Counted from the first letter of the stretch, positions 19,632 to 28,524 are shown. The stretch: 64,000 nucleotides of DNA from Oceanicella actignis (GCF_008124525.1 NZ_VNHJ01000007.1:62001-126000); one strand, 5' to 3'. Made by a program: numbers and translations. Notes: generated by a model not told the origin, from the sequence alone.

Positions 19632-19646
19632 ACCAGCAATGCTGGT
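19632..19646. promoter_or_regulatory. Perfect palindrome upstream of bcp
   Basis: ACCAGCA-A-TGCTGGT is a perfect 7-bp inverted repeat with a one-base centre, 40 bp upstream of the bcp start and 85 bp from the AsmA start. Its compact symmetry suggests a protein binding site rather than a terminator. No regulator is identified. Confidence 0.4.
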
Positions 19647-19685
19647 CCACTCTAGGGCCCCTGCCCGTCAAGGAGAAGTCGAAGG

Positions 19686-20156
19686 ATGAACGAACCGCTC
19701 AAGGTCGGCGCCCCCGCGCCGGATTTCACCCTGCCCAAGGCCGGCGGCGGCGAAACGTCGCTGCGCGATCTGCGCGGACGCAAGGTCGTGCTCTACTTCT
19801 ACCCCAAGGACGACACCTCCGGCTGCACCCGCGAGGCGCAGGAGTTCACCGCCCTGCTGCCCGAATTCGAAGCCGCCGGCGCCGTCGTTCTGGGCGTGTC
19901 GCGCGATCCGGTCTCGAAGCACGAGAAATTCGCCGCCAAGCACGGGCTCGGCGTCACGCTGCTGTCGGACGAACAGGGCGAGACCTGCGCGCGCTACGGC
20001 GTGTGGGTCGAGAAAAGCATGTATGGCCGCAAGTACATGGGCATCGAGCGCGCCACCTTCCTGATCGACCCCGAGGGCCGCATCGCCCGCATCTGGCGCA
20101 AGGTCAAGGTTCCGGGCCACGCGCAGGCGGTGCTGGACGCGGTCAAGGCGCAATGA
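19686..20156 (+). CDS. bcp: Peroxiredoxin of the Bcp/PrxQ family
   Basis: A 156-aa thiol peroxidase that reduces H2O2 and organic hydroperoxides. The peroxidatic Cys47 lies in YPKDDTSGCTREAQEF, with the conserved Pro/Thr context. The position five residues later that carries the resolving Cys in E. coli Bcp is Gln52 here. The only other cysteine is Cys101 (GETCARYGVW), so the enzyme probably works by a different resolving scheme. Arg of GIERATFLIDPEG is the conserved active-site context. Overlaps the next gene by ATGA. Confidence 0.94.
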   Translation: MNEPLKVGAPAPDFTLPKAGGGETSLRDLRGRKVVLYFYPKDDTSGCTREAQEFTALLPEFEAAGAVVLGVSRDPVSKHEKFAAKHGLGVTLLSDEQGETCARYGVWVEKSMYGRKYMGIERATFLIDPEGRIARIWRKVKVPGHAQAVLDAVKAQ

Positions 20157-21037
20157 GGGGGTCCGACGCCCCCTCCGCCGCACAGCCCCCGGCGCTGCCG
20201 CCGACCCTGGCCGCCTGCGCCGAGGCGGTGCTGCGCGAGGGCGACGCGCGCGCCAAGGCCGCGCTGGCCCGCCGCGCCGCCGCCGCCTGGCTGGCCGGGC
20301 GCGAGGCCGGCGCGCCCATGCCGGTCGGGCGCGCCGATCCGCCCGACTTCCCCGCCCGACCCGCGCGCCCGGAACTGCGCCCCCCGCGCGAGATGCCCCG
20401 CCGCCGCGGCGGCACGCAGGCCGGGCGCGCGGCGCTGCTGCATGCGGTGGCGCATATCGAGCTCAACGCCGTCGATCTGCACTGGGACGTCATCGCGCGC
20501 TTCGCCCACATCCCCATGCCGCCGGGCTTTTACGACGACTGGGTGCGCGCCGCCGATGACGAGGCCAGGCACTTCAACCTGCTGGCCGACCGGCTCGAGG
20601 CGATGGGCAGCTTCTACGGCGCCCTGCCCGCCCATGCGGGCATGTGGCGCGCCGCCTCGGACACCGCGCATGACCTGATGGCGCGCCTGGCGGTGGCGCC
20701 CATGGTGCTCGAGGCGCGCGGGCTGGACGTGACGCCCGGCATGATCGAGCTCTTCCGCAAGGCCGGCGACGCCGAGACCGTGGCCGCGCTCGAGATCATC
20801 TACGCCGACGAGGTCAGCCACGTCGCCTACGGCGCCAAGTGGTTCAACTTTCTTTGCGGGCGCCATGACCTCGACCCGCGCGACGCCTTCCACGCCCTGG
20901 TGCGCAAGCATTTCCGCGGCGCGCTCAAGCCCCCCTTCAACGAGGAAAAGCGCGCCGAGGCCGGCCTGCCGCCCGATTTCTACTGGCCTCTGGCCGAAGA
21001 GCTCGCGCAGGCGGACGGGACGGCCGAGACCGATTGA
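20153..21037 (+). CDS. DUF455 ferritin-like domain protein
   Basis: A 294-aa protein translationally coupled to bcp (ATGA). The ferritin-like diiron pattern is visible: HIELNAVDLHWD (Glu ligand), DDEARHFNLLADRLE (ExxH) and EIIYADEVSHVAYG (E...ExxH), a four-helix bundle of the DUF455 family related to MiaE. The N-terminal ~95 residues are Ala/Pro-rich. The family's reaction is not established; oxygen- or peroxide-dependent diiron chemistry is suggested by its partner Bcp and its ligand set. Confidence 0.85.
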   Translation: MRGSDAPSAAQPPALPPTLAACAEAVLREGDARAKAALARRAAAAWLAGREAGAPMPVGRADPPDFPARPARPELRPPREMPRRRGGTQAGRAALLHAVAHIELNAVDLHWDVIARFAHIPMPPGFYDDWVRAADDEARHFNLLADRLEAMGSFYGALPAHAGMWRAASDTAHDLMARLAVAPMVLEARGLDVTPGMIELFRKAGDAETVAALEIIYADEVSHVAYGAKWFNFLCGRHDLDPRDAFHALVRKHFRGALKPPFNEEKRAEAGLPPDFYWPLAEELAQADGTAETD

Positions 21038-21070
21038 CGCGACGATCGCCGCGCGCGGGCGCGATTTACG

Positions 21071-21099
21071 TTGATCGCGGGGTCAAGCTTCGCTATCGA
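21071..21099 (+). promoter_or_regulatory. Candidate promoter for the M23 peptidase-bactofilin pair
   Basis: TTGATC (21071-21076), a 17-bp spacer, then TATCGA (21094-21099) form a good sigma70-like promoter in an AT-richer gap, 89 bp upstream of the start at 21188. Confidence 0.45.
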
Positions 21100-21187
21100 T
21101 GCATTTCGACAACACAAGAACAAAAAATGCGGCCCCCGCGCGCCCTTCCCCACGCGCGACGGCCGCGCAAGCCGAGGGACCCGGACG

Positions 21188-22552
21188 ATGGCTCAAGACG
21201 GGAATCACGCCGGCGGCTCGTCGCCCGAACATCCGGCGGGGCGCGCCGGCGCCGGCCTTTTCGCCGAGAAGCGCATCTTCATCCGCAGCGGCGAGCGCAT
21301 GCGCTATCTGCGCCTGTCGCGGCGCGCGCAGATCGCCGCGGCGGCGCTCGGCGCGGCGCTGACCTGCTGGACGGCCTTCGCCACGGTCTCGCTGGCGACG
21401 CTTTACGCCGAGCGCGCGGCGCAAGGCGAGGCGGTCGCGGCGCTTCGCGCGGGCTACGAGCGGCGCCTGGCGCGCGAGGTCGCGCGCGCCGAGGCGGCCC
21501 AGGACGCCATGAGCCGCCTGCGCGAGCGCGTGGCGGCGCTGGATGCGGCGCTCGATTCCGAGCGCGGCGCGGTGATCGCCGCGCGCGCCGACCGCGCCGC
21601 CGCCCAGGCCGAGGCCGCCGCGCTGCGCGAGCGTCTGCGCCAGGCGGTCGCCGAGCGCGAGGCGGCCCGCCGCTCGGCCGAGGCGCTGCGCCGGGGGCTG
21701 GACCAGGCGCGCCGCCGGCTGGCAGGTCTGGACGACGCGGCCGAGGACTGGGGCGCGACCGTCGCCGCCGTCGCCGAGGCGCTGGATTCGGCCGTGGCCG
21801 AGCGCGACGCCGCCGAGCGCCGCGCCGCCGAGGCGGCCGAGAAGCTGGCCGCGCTCGAGAACCGCATGCGCGAGGACGAGGCGCGGCGCGCGCGCATGTA
21901 TGCCCAGCTTGAGGATGCGATGCAGATCGGGCTCGGCTCGCTCGAGCGGATCTTCGCGCGCGCGGGCATGGATGTGGAAAAGCTGATCGGCCGCGTTCGG
22001 GCCGAGTATTCGGGCGCGGGCGGCCCGTTCATCCCCGTCGAGCCGGCTTCGGTGAACGCCGAGGCCGGCTCGGACGCGGCGCGGGTGACTTCGCTCATCA
22101 CCGGGCTCGAGCGGCTCAACCTGATGCAGGTGGCGGCCGCGCGCCTGCCCCTGGCGGCGCCGCTGCGCGGGTCCTACCGCCTGACCTCGGGCTTCGGCAT
22201 CCGCCGCGACCCCAAGAACGGACGCCGGCGCATGCATGACGGCGTGGACGTGGCCTCGGCCCGCGGCACGCCCATCCTGGCCACGGCCGACGGGGTGGTG
22301 ACCTATGCCGGCTGGCAGCGCGGCTATGGCCGCGTGGTCAAGATCAGGCATGATTTCGGCTACGAAACCGTCTACGCGCATCTGGACAAGATCCGCGTCA
22401 AGAAGGGCGAGCGGGTTGCGCAGGGCGACCGTATCGGCGATATGGGGAACTCTGGTCGAAGCACCGGCGTCCATCTCCACTACGAGGTGCGCAATGGCGG
22501 AAGGCCGATCAACCCGCTCAGATATATCGAGGCTGCGCGCAATGTTTTCTAA
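21188..22552 (+). CDS. M23 family metallopeptidase with N-terminal coiled coil (DUF5930 type)
   Basis: A 454-aa envelope peptidase. A cytoplasmic N-terminus of about 45 residues is followed by one membrane segment (about 48-73, AQIAAAALGAALTCWTAFAT). A long Ala/Glu/Arg-rich coiled coil (about 75-245) and a C-terminal LytM/M23 domain follow. Zinc-site motifs are RMHDGVDVASARGTPILA (HxxxD) and GVHLHYEVRNGG (HxH). It would cleave or bind peptidoglycan cross-links. The start at 21188 (MAQDGNHAGG) has GAGGG upstream. The 3' end overlaps the bactofilin gene by 11 bp, the classic M23-bactofilin pair in which bactofilin localises the peptidase. Confidence 0.92.
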   Translation: MAQDGNHAGGSSPEHPAGRAGAGLFAEKRIFIRSGERMRYLRLSRRAQIAAAALGAALTCWTAFATVSLATLYAERAAQGEAVAALRAGYERRLAREVARAEAAQDAMSRLRERVAALDAALDSERGAVIAARADRAAAQAEAAALRERLRQAVAEREAARRSAEALRRGLDQARRRLAGLDDAAEDWGATVAAVAEALDSAVAERDAAERRAAEAAEKLAALENRMREDEARRARMYAQLEDAMQIGLGSLERIFARAGMDVEKLIGRVRAEYSGAGGPFIPVEPASVNAEAGSDAARVTSLITGLERLNLMQVAAARLPLAAPLRGSYRLTSGFGIRRDPKNGRRRMHDGVDVASARGTPILATADGVVTYAGWQRGYGRVVKIRHDFGYETVYAHLDKIRVKKGERVAQGDRIGDMGNSGRSTGVHLHYEVRNGGRPINPLRYIEAARNVF

Positions 22553-23006
22553 GCCGAAGATCACCGACCCGATCGAGCCCGCGAAGGACCAGGCCGCCCC
22601 CAAGGCGCCGCCGGCCGCCCCGCCCGCGCCCTCGGGCGCGCCGGCCAAGCCCAAGGCCGCGCCCTCGGTGCTGTCCTCGGACCTGACCATCAAGGGCAAC
22701 GTGACCACCACCGGCGACGTGCAGGTGGAAGGCTCGGTCGAGGGCGACATCCACGCCCATCTGCTGACCGTGGGCGAGACTGCCACCATCCGCGGCGAGG
22801 TCGTGGCCGACGACGTGGTCGTGCACGGCCGCGTGGTGGGCCGGCTGCGGGGGCTCAAGGTGCGGCTGACCTCGACCGCCAAGGTCGAGGGCGACATCAT
22901 TCACAAGACCATCGCCATCGAATCGGGCGCGCATTTCGAGGGCTCTGTGCAGCGCTCGGACGACCCGCTGGGCGACGGCGGCAAGGCCAAGCCCGCCGCG
23001 GGCTGA
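22542..23006 (+). CDS. Bactofilin (polymer-forming cytoskeletal protein)
   Basis: A 154-aa bactofilin. A Pro/Ala-rich disordered N-terminus of about 45 residues precedes the right-handed beta-helix core, which starts SVLSSDLTIKGNVTTTGDVQ and shows the repeat rhythm VEGSVEGDIHAHLL, IRGEVVADDVVVHGRVVG, AKVEGDIIHKTIAIESGA. The tail is polar. Bactofilins self-assemble into filaments on the membrane without nucleotide and place cell-wall enzymes. The start lies inside the end of the M23 gene, so translation is likely coupled. A strong terminator follows. Confidence 0.94.
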   Translation: MFSKPKITDPIEPAKDQAAPKAPPAAPPAPSGAPAKPKAAPSVLSSDLTIKGNVTTTGDVQVEGSVEGDIHAHLLTVGETATIRGEVVADDVVVHGRVVGRLRGLKVRLTSTAKVEGDIIHKTIAIESGAHFEGSVQRSDDPLGDGGKAKPAAG

Positions 23007-23052
23007 CGGCCTAAGACCGCTTGCCGGGACCGAGCGCCCGGCGCGCTTGGGG

Positions 23053-23090
23053 GGGGCGGGCGGCCGCAGGGCCGGCCCGCCCCTTTCGCA
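23053..23090 (+). terminator. Rho-independent terminator after bactofilin
   Basis: A long stem with outer arms GGGGCGGGC and GCCCGCCCC and inner arms GGCC/GGCC around GCAG is followed by TTTCGCATTT. It lies 46 bp after the bactofilin stop. The remaining ~230 bp up to the prfB stop hold no gene, only GC-rich sequence and a 14-bp triplicate near its end. Confidence 0.65.
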
Positions 23091-23283
23091 TTTCTCCGCG
23101 GCGTTTCCGCCGGCCCGGCGCCGACAGGAGGCGGGCAAGCGCCTTGAGTCGGACAGGACGCACCGCGCCGCAAGAACCACGCCGGGCCGGGGCAGCGCCC
23201 GCGATGGGGCGCACCGCCTCGCGCCCCGGTTCGGCCGGCCGAGCGGCGGCTTGGGGGCGTCCCGCGCCCGGTTCCCTTGGTCT

Positions 23284-23325
23284 GGTTCCTTGCGCCCGGT
23301 TCCTTGCGCCCGGTTCCTTGCGCTC
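23284..23325. repeat. 14-bp tandem repeat, three copies, at the prfB stop codon
   Basis: GGTTCCTTGCGCCC at 23284 and 23298 is followed by GGTTCCTTGCGCTC at 23312. The last unit runs into the prfB stop codon (23324-23326 on this strand). A partial fourth unit lies just upstream, around 23269. Confidence 0.92.
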
Positions 23326-24451
23326 AGTCCTCGGCCTGGGCCTCGGCGCGCGACTTGCCGGAGACCTCCATGGCCAGGGCGGCGGCCATGAAGCGGTCGA
23401 GATCGCCGTCGAGCACGCCCTGGGTGTCGGAGGTCTCGACGCCCGTGCGCAGGTCCTTCACCATCTGGTAGGGCTGCAGGACGTAGGAACGGATCTGGTT
23501 GCCCCAGCCGATCTCGCCCTTGGCGTCGTGCTGCTCCTGGATCGCCTGGGTGCGCTTGCGCATCTCCAGCTCGTAAAGGCGCGACTTCAGCGCCGCCATG
23601 GCGTTGGCGCGGTTCTGGTGCTGCGACTTTTCCGAGCTGGTCACCACGATGCCCGTGGGCAGGTGGGTGATGCGCACCGCCGAGTCGGTGGTGTTCACGT
23701 GCTGCCCGCCCGCGCCGGACGAGCGGTAGGTGTCGATGCGGATCTCGTTGGGCTTGATCTCGATCTCGATGCTGTCGTCCACCACCGGATAGACCCACAC
23801 CGACGAGAACGAGGTGTGCCGCCGCGCGGCGCTGTCATAGGGCGAGATGCGCACCAGGCGGTGCACCCCGCTTTCCGACTTCAGCCAGCCATAGGCGTTG
23901 GGGCCGATGATCTTGTAGGTGGCCGACTTGATGCCCGCCTCTTCGCCGGGGTTTTCCGAGATCAGCTCGACCTTGTAGCCGTGCTTCTCGGCCCAGCGCA
24001 CATACATGCGCGCCAGCATCGCCGCCCAGTCGCAGCTTTCGGTGCCGCCGGCGCCGGCGTTGATTTCAAGGAAGGTGTCGTTGCCGTCGGCCTCGCCGTC
24101 CAGCAGCGCCTCGATCTCCTTCTGCGCGGCGCGCTCGCGCAGGTCCAGAAGGGCCTGCTCGGCCTCGGCCACCACCTCGGCGTCGCCCTCGGCCTCGCCC
24201 ATCTCGATCAGCGCCCGGTTGTCGTCCAGCTCCTGCATCAAGGCCTTGCAGGCGTCGATGGCGTCGGCCAGCGTCTGGCGCTCGCGCATCACCTTCTGGG
24301 CCTTTTCGGGATCGTTCCACAGCTCGGGGTCCTCGGAGCGCGCGTTCAGCTCCTCGAGCCGGTGCTCGGCGGTTTCCCAGCCCAGGCGCTGGCGGATCAG
24401 ATCCAGCGACTTCTCGATCTGCGCGACGGCGGATTGGATTTCGGCCCGCAT
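23324..24451 (-). CDS. prfB: Peptide chain release factor 2
   Basis: A 375-aa class I release factor that reads UGA and UAA. The GGQ loop is in [20 protein letters not shown]. The codon-recognition tripeptide position is in [18 protein letters not shown] rather than the SPF of E. coli RF2. The reading frame is continuous, so the programmed frameshift of E. coli prfB is absent. The start at 24451 ([17 protein letters not shown]) fits the family; the ATG at 24472 would add seven residues. It lies downstream of PBP1A on the same strand. Confidence 0.95.
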   Translation of the reverse strand: MRAEIQSAVAQIEKSLDLIRQRLGWETAEHRLEELNARSEDPELWNDPEKAQKVMRERQTLADAIDACKALMQELDDNRALIEMGEAEGDAEVVAEAEQALLDLRERAAQKEIEALLDGEADGNDTFLEINAGAGGTESCDWAAMLARMYVRWAEKHGYKVELISENPGEEAGIKSATYKIIGPNAYGWLKSESGVHRLVRISPYDSAARRHTSFSSVWVYPVVDDSIEIEIKPNEIRIDTYRSSGAGGQHVNTTDSAVRITHLPTGIVVTSSEKSQHQNRANAMAALKSRLYELEMRKRTQAIQEQHDAKGEIGWGNQIRSYVLQPYQMVKDLRTGVETSDTQGVLDGDLDRFMAAALAMEVSGKSRAEAQAED

Positions 24452-24554
24452 CTGAAGTTCCGCTCCCATCATCGATGCCGCGCGCCAGCGCGCGCGCGAG
24501 GGTCAGAGAGATAGCCGCCGACGCGCGCCCCCGCAAGGGCGCGCGGGGCGCCGT

Positions 24555-27131
24555 TCAGTAGAGCCCGCCGCTGCCGAAGCCCGCGGCCGGGCGCGGCGGC
24601 GCCGGGCGCGCGTCCTGCCCGGCGCCGGGCGCGGCGGAGCCGGGGGCGCCGGAGGGCGGCGGCGCGGGCGCATCCTCTTCGGCGCGCATGGGCAGATCGC
24701 CCCCGTCCGGCGTGAAGCCGAACACGCCCTCGCCCACCACCGCGCCGCCGGTGAAGGCGCCGATCTGGGGGACCTGATCGGAGCGGAAGGCCTCGACCAC
24801 CACCTCGGGGCCCTCGGCCTCGTCGGGCAGGCGCACGCCGGTGTGGCGGTCGATCTTGACCAGGACGGCGTCCCTGGGCGGCTTGAAGTCCAGCTTCGGG
24901 CGGTCGCGCATGGCCGCCTCCATGAACTCCTGGAAGACGGGCGCGCAAAGCGTGCCGCCATAGGCGCCCTTGCCCATGGGCCGGGGCGTGTCGTAGCCGA
25001 TGAAGCAGCCGGCGACGAGGTTGGGCGTGAAGCCGATGAACCATGCGTCGCGCGCGTCGTTGGTGGTGCCCGTCTTGCCCGCCACGGGAAAGCCCAGCGC
25101 CGCCAGCTGACGCGCGGTGCCGCGGGTGGTCACGCCCTGCATCATGGAGGTCAGCTGATAGGCCGTGACGCCGTCCATGACGCGGCGCGCGGGGTCCTTG
25201 AGCCACGGATCGGGCAGATCGGGCCGCCAGGGCGCGTCGCAGCCCACGCACACGCGCCGGTCGTGGCGCAGCACGGTGACGCCGCGGCGGTCCTGCACGC
25301 GGTCGACCAGCGTCGGCTCGACCCGGAGCCCGCCATTGGCGAACATGGCATAGGCGGCGACCAGCCGGTAGAGCGTGGTCTCGCCCGCGCCCAGCGCGTA
25401 GCTGAGCAAGGGCGGCATCGAGTCGTAGACGCCGAAGCGCTCGGCGTATTCGGCCACCTTGTCCATGCCCAGATCCTGCGCCAGGCGCACGGTCATCACG
25501 TTGCGCGACTGCTCGATCCCCAGCCGCATGGGCGAGGGGCCGTAGAACTTGCGCGAGCTGTTCTGCGGCTTCCAAAGCTCGCCCGTGCCGTCGTCGACCA
25601 CGATCGGCGCGTCCATGATGACGGTCGAGGGCGTATAGCCATTGTCCAGCGCCGCGGCGTAGACGAAGGGCTTGAAGGCCGAGCCGGGCTGGCGGCGGGC
25701 CTGGGTGGCGCGGTTGAAGACGCTCGTCTGGTAGGAAAAGCCCCCCTGCATGGCCAGCACCCGCCCCGTGCGCGGGTCCATGGCCATGAAGGCGCCCTCG
25801 AGCAGCGGGATCTGCCGCAGCGACCAGCGCAGGAAGGCGCCCTTCTCGTCGCGCAGATCGGTGGTCAGGATCACGTCGCCGCGCGCAAGCACGTCCGAAG
25901 GCCGGCGCGGCGCGGCGCCCAGCCGCCCGTCCTTGCCGCGCGGGCGGGCCCATGTCATGTCGCTGAAGGGGATGAAATGGCCGTCCGCATCCTCTTCGAC
26001 GCCCTCGATGCCGATGCGCACCGACTTGGCGCCGACCTCCAGCACCACGGCCGGGCGCCAGCCCTCGATGTCGCGCGGGATCTCGCGCAGCTCGGCCAGG
26101 GCGGCGCGCCAGGCGGCCTCGTCGGCCATCTGCTCTTCGCTCAGGCGCGCCAGGGGGCCGCGCCAGCCGTCGCGCTCCCGATCCCAGCTTTCGAGCCGCC
26201 GCCGCAGCGCCCGCGCGGCCGCGCGCTGCATCTGGGGATCGACCGTCGCGCGCACCGTCAGGCCGCCCAAGGCGACCTCTTCCTCGCCCAGGACCGCCGT
26301 CAGCTGGCGGCGCACCTCTTCGGTGAAATGGTCGGGCGCGGGCGGGCGCGGCAGCCGGTCGGGCAGCCCGCCGTCCAGCACGGTCAGCAGCGGCGCCCGC
26401 ATGGCGGCGTTGGCCTGCTCCTCGTCGATGTAGCCGTTCTCGAGCATCTGGCCGATGACGTAGTTGCGCCGCGCCACGGCCCGCTCGCGGTTGCGCACGG
26501 GGTGCAGCGTGCTGGGCGCCTTGGGCAGCGCGGCCAGATAGGCGGCCTCGGCGATGGTGAGCTCTTCGAGCGGCTTGCCGAAATAGGCGTCGGCGGCGGC
26601 CGCCACGCCATAGGCGCGCGCGCCCAGATAGATCTCGTTCAGGTAGAGCTCGAGGATCTGGTCCTTGCTCAGCGTCCGCTCGAGCCGCACGGCGAGGATG
26701 ATTTCCTTGAGCTTGCGCTCGCCCGAACGCTCGTTCGACAGCAGGAAGTTCTTCATCACCTGCTGGGTGATGGTCGAGGCGCCGCGCAGCCGCCCCCCCG
26801 CCAGATAGTCGCGCACCGCCGCGAGGATGCCGATGGGGTCGAAGCCCGCATGCTCGTAGAAGTGCTTGTCCTCGGCCGAGATGAAGGCCTGCTTGACGAT
26901 GTCGGGGATCTCGTCGATCGGGGCGAAGATGCGCCGCTCGGTCAGGTATTCGGCGATCAGCCGGCCGTCCTTGTCGTAGACGCGGCTGAGCGTTGGGGGC
27001 TGATAGGCGGCCAGCTGCTCGTGATCGGGCAGATCGCGCGAGAAATGCCAGATCAGCCCCGCGAATGCGCCGAGGCCGGCGATCCCGGCGATCGAGGCGA
27101 GGCTGAAGAGCGTGGCCAGAATTCGGATCAT
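24555..27131 (-). CDS. mrcA: Penicillin-binding protein 1A
   Basis: An 858-aa bifunctional class A PBP, an inner-membrane enzyme that polymerises glycan strands and cross-links peptides. One N-terminal membrane anchor (LATLFSLASIAGIAGLGAFA) precedes the GT51 transglycosylase motifs ISAEDKHFYEHAGFD, GASTITQQVMKNFLLS and LELYLNEIYLG. An OB-like insert follows. The transpeptidase motifs are PGSAFKPF (SxxK), EQSRNVMTV (SxN) and VAGKTGTTND (KTG). The C-terminus is Pro/Ala-rich. It follows the amidase gene on the same strand, an obvious functional pairing. Confidence 0.95.
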   Translation of the reverse strand: MIRILATLFSLASIAGIAGLGAFAGLIWHFSRDLPDHEQLAAYQPPTLSRVYDKDGRLIAEYLTERRIFAPIDEIPDIVKQAFISAEDKHFYEHAGFDPIGILAAVRDYLAGGRLRGASTITQQVMKNFLLSNERSGERKLKEIILAVRLERTLSKDQILELYLNEIYLGARAYGVAAAADAYFGKPLEELTIAEAAYLAALPKAPSTLHPVRNRERAVARRNYVIGQMLENGYIDEEQANAAMRAPLLTVLDGGLPDRLPRPPAPDHFTEEVRRQLTAVLGEEEVALGGLTVRATVDPQMQRAAARALRRRLESWDRERDGWRGPLARLSEEQMADEAAWRAALAELREIPRDIEGWRPAVVLEVGAKSVRIGIEGVEEDADGHFIPFSDMTWARPRGKDGRLGAAPRRPSDVLARGDVILTTDLRDEKGAFLRWSLRQIPLLEGAFMAMDPRTGRVLAMQGGFSYQTSVFNRATQARRQPGSAFKPFVYAAALDNGYTPSTVIMDAPIVVDDGTGELWKPQNSSRKFYGPSPMRLGIEQSRNVMTVRLAQDLGMDKVAEYAERFGVYDSMPPLLSYALGAGETTLYRLVAAYAMFANGGLRVEPTLVDRVQDRRGVTVLRHDRRVCVGCDAPWRPDLPDPWLKDPARRVMDGVTAYQLTSMMQGVTTRGTARQLAALGFPVAGKTGTTNDARDAWFIGFTPNLVAGCFIGYDTPRPMGKGAYGGTLCAPVFQEFMEAAMRDRPKLDFKPPRDAVLVKIDRHTGVRLPDEAEGPEVVVEAFRSDQVPQIGAFTGGAVVGEGVFGFTPDGGDLPMRAEEDAPAPPPSGAPGSAAPGAGQDARPAPPRPAAGFGSGGLY

Positions 27132-27213
27132 GCGTTCGGCGTCTTTCCCGTCATCGGGCGCGGCGCGGCCGATCCGCGCGCGCGCCGCGCACCGCATATA
27201 TCGCCTGCGGCCC

Positions 27214-28524
27214 TCATTGGCGATACCCGGGCGCCGCCGCGCGGGCCTCGGCGGGCGGCGGCGCGAAGGCGGGGGCGCGGGCGCGCCGCTCGGCCCAGTC
27301 GCCCAGCGCCGCCGCCATCGCCCGCGCCGCGCGCCGCCGCCAGGCGGGATCGCTCAGGTTGCGCAGATCGTCCGGGTTCGACATGAAGCCCAGCTCGACC
27401 AGCGCCGAGGCCATGCTGGGCGATTTGAGCACGCGGAATCCGGCGAAACGGTGGGCGCGCCCGGGCAGGATCGGGGCGGCGCGGCCCAGCCCGCGCAAGA
27501 GCGCCTCGGCCAGCTCGCGCGAGCGCGCCTGCGCGCGCCGGCGCGCCAGGTCGATGAGCGCGCGCGCCACGTCGTCGCCCTCGCCCTCGAGCTCGTCGCC
27601 GCCGGGCAGGTCGGCGCGGTTCTCGAAGGCGGCCAGGGCGGCGGCCTCCTCGTCCGAGGCGCTCTCGGACAGGGTGTGCACCGAGGCGCCCGAGGCGTCG
27701 CCGCTCTCGACCGTGTTGACGTGGATCGAGACGAAGGCGGCCGCGCCCGCGGCGGCGGCGATGCGCACGCGCTCGCGCAGGCCCAGAAAGACGTCCTCGT
27801 CGCGCGTCATGGCCACGCGCACGCGCCCGTCGCGCCGCAGGGCGTCGCGCAGCTCGCGCGCGAAGGCCAGCGCCAGGTCCTTCTCCAGAACATCCCCGCG
27901 CACCGCGCCCGGATCGGCGCCGCCATGGCCGGGGTCGATGACCACCAGCGGCGGCGGCGCGGGCCGGGGCGCGGGCGGCGGCGCGTCGGCAGGCTGGGCG
28001 GGGGCCGCGCCGGGCAGCGCGCGCAGCAGCAGCTCGAAGCCGCCGCCGCCCTCGGGATAGCCGGCCGAGACGATGCGCGCCGGGCGCGACAGCGCCACCG
28101 TCAGCCGCGCGCCCCCCGCCCCCGCCGGCGCGGCCGAAAGCGCGCGCGCCAGCCCGCCCGCGGCGCGCGGGGCGGGAAGGGGCGCGCGCCATTCGAGGCG
28201 CGGAAACTCGAGCACGGCGCGCGGCGGATCGGCCAGCATGTAGGCGCGAAAGGGCGCCATGCGGTCAAGCTCCAGCCGCAACGCGAAGCCCGCGCGCCCC
28301 TCCTCCAGCCGCGCCGAGCGCACCTCGACCGACTGCGGCCCGGCCGCCGGCGCGCGCGGCGCCGTCGCCGCCCCCAGCAGGGCCAGCGACAGAAGGCCGG
28401 CCGCAAGGCGCGCCCACGACCCATGGCGCCCGTTGCGCGACGGTTCTTTCCGGCGCTCCTCGCCCGACAAGCCTTCCTCCCGCATGCGCGCGTCGATCGC
28501 GGCCGCTTCCCGCCCGCGCAGCAT
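27214..28524 (-). CDS. N-acetylmuramoyl-L-alanine amidase (AmiC type)
   Basis: A 436-aa periplasmic zinc amidase that cuts septal peptidoglycan. A basic N-terminus precedes a hydrophobic export segment (LAAGLLSLALLGAATAPRAP). An AMIN-like domain follows (VRSARLEEGRAGFALRLELD), then the Amidase_3 domain: VVIDPGHGGADPGAVRG (His), VLEKDLALAFA (Glu), FVSIHVNTVESG (His) and ALVELGFMSNPDD (catalytic Glu). The ATG at 28524 has AAGG 7 nt upstream, while 28485 gives a more conventional signal peptide, so the start is uncertain. Divergent from rne. Confidence 0.9.
   Translation of the reverse strand: MLRGREAAAIDARMREEGLSGEERRKEPSRNGRHGSWARLAAGLLSLALLGAATAPRAPAAGPQSVEVRSARLEEGRAGFALRLELDRMAPFRAYMLADPPRAVLEFPRLEWRAPLPAPRAAGGLARALSAAPAGAGGARLTVALSRPARIVSAGYPEGGGGFELLLRALPGAAPAQPADAPPPAPRPAPPPLVVIDPGHGGADPGAVRGDVLEKDLALAFARELRDALRRDGRVRVAMTRDEDVFLGLRERVRIAAAAGAAAFVSIHVNTVESGDASGASVHTLSESASDEEAAALAAFENRADLPGGDELEGEGDDVARALIDLARRRAQARSRELAEALLRGLGRAAPILPGRAHRFAGFRVLKSPSMASALVELGFMSNPDDLRNLSDPAWRRRAARAMAAALGDWAERRARAPAFAPPPAEARAAAPGYRQ

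Noticed and set aside
15591-19655. A 1354-codon open frame on the plus strand opposite the AsmA-like gene
   Set aside because: Arg/Gln/Ala-rich shadow of the AsmA reading frame; no signal or domain pattern, no ribosome binding site, and it runs through the duplicated 3' repeat.
23324-24451. Programmed frameshift in prfB
   Set aside because: The RF2 frame is continuous from start to stop with no internal UGA near codon 25, so autoregulatory frameshifting as in E. coli is absent.
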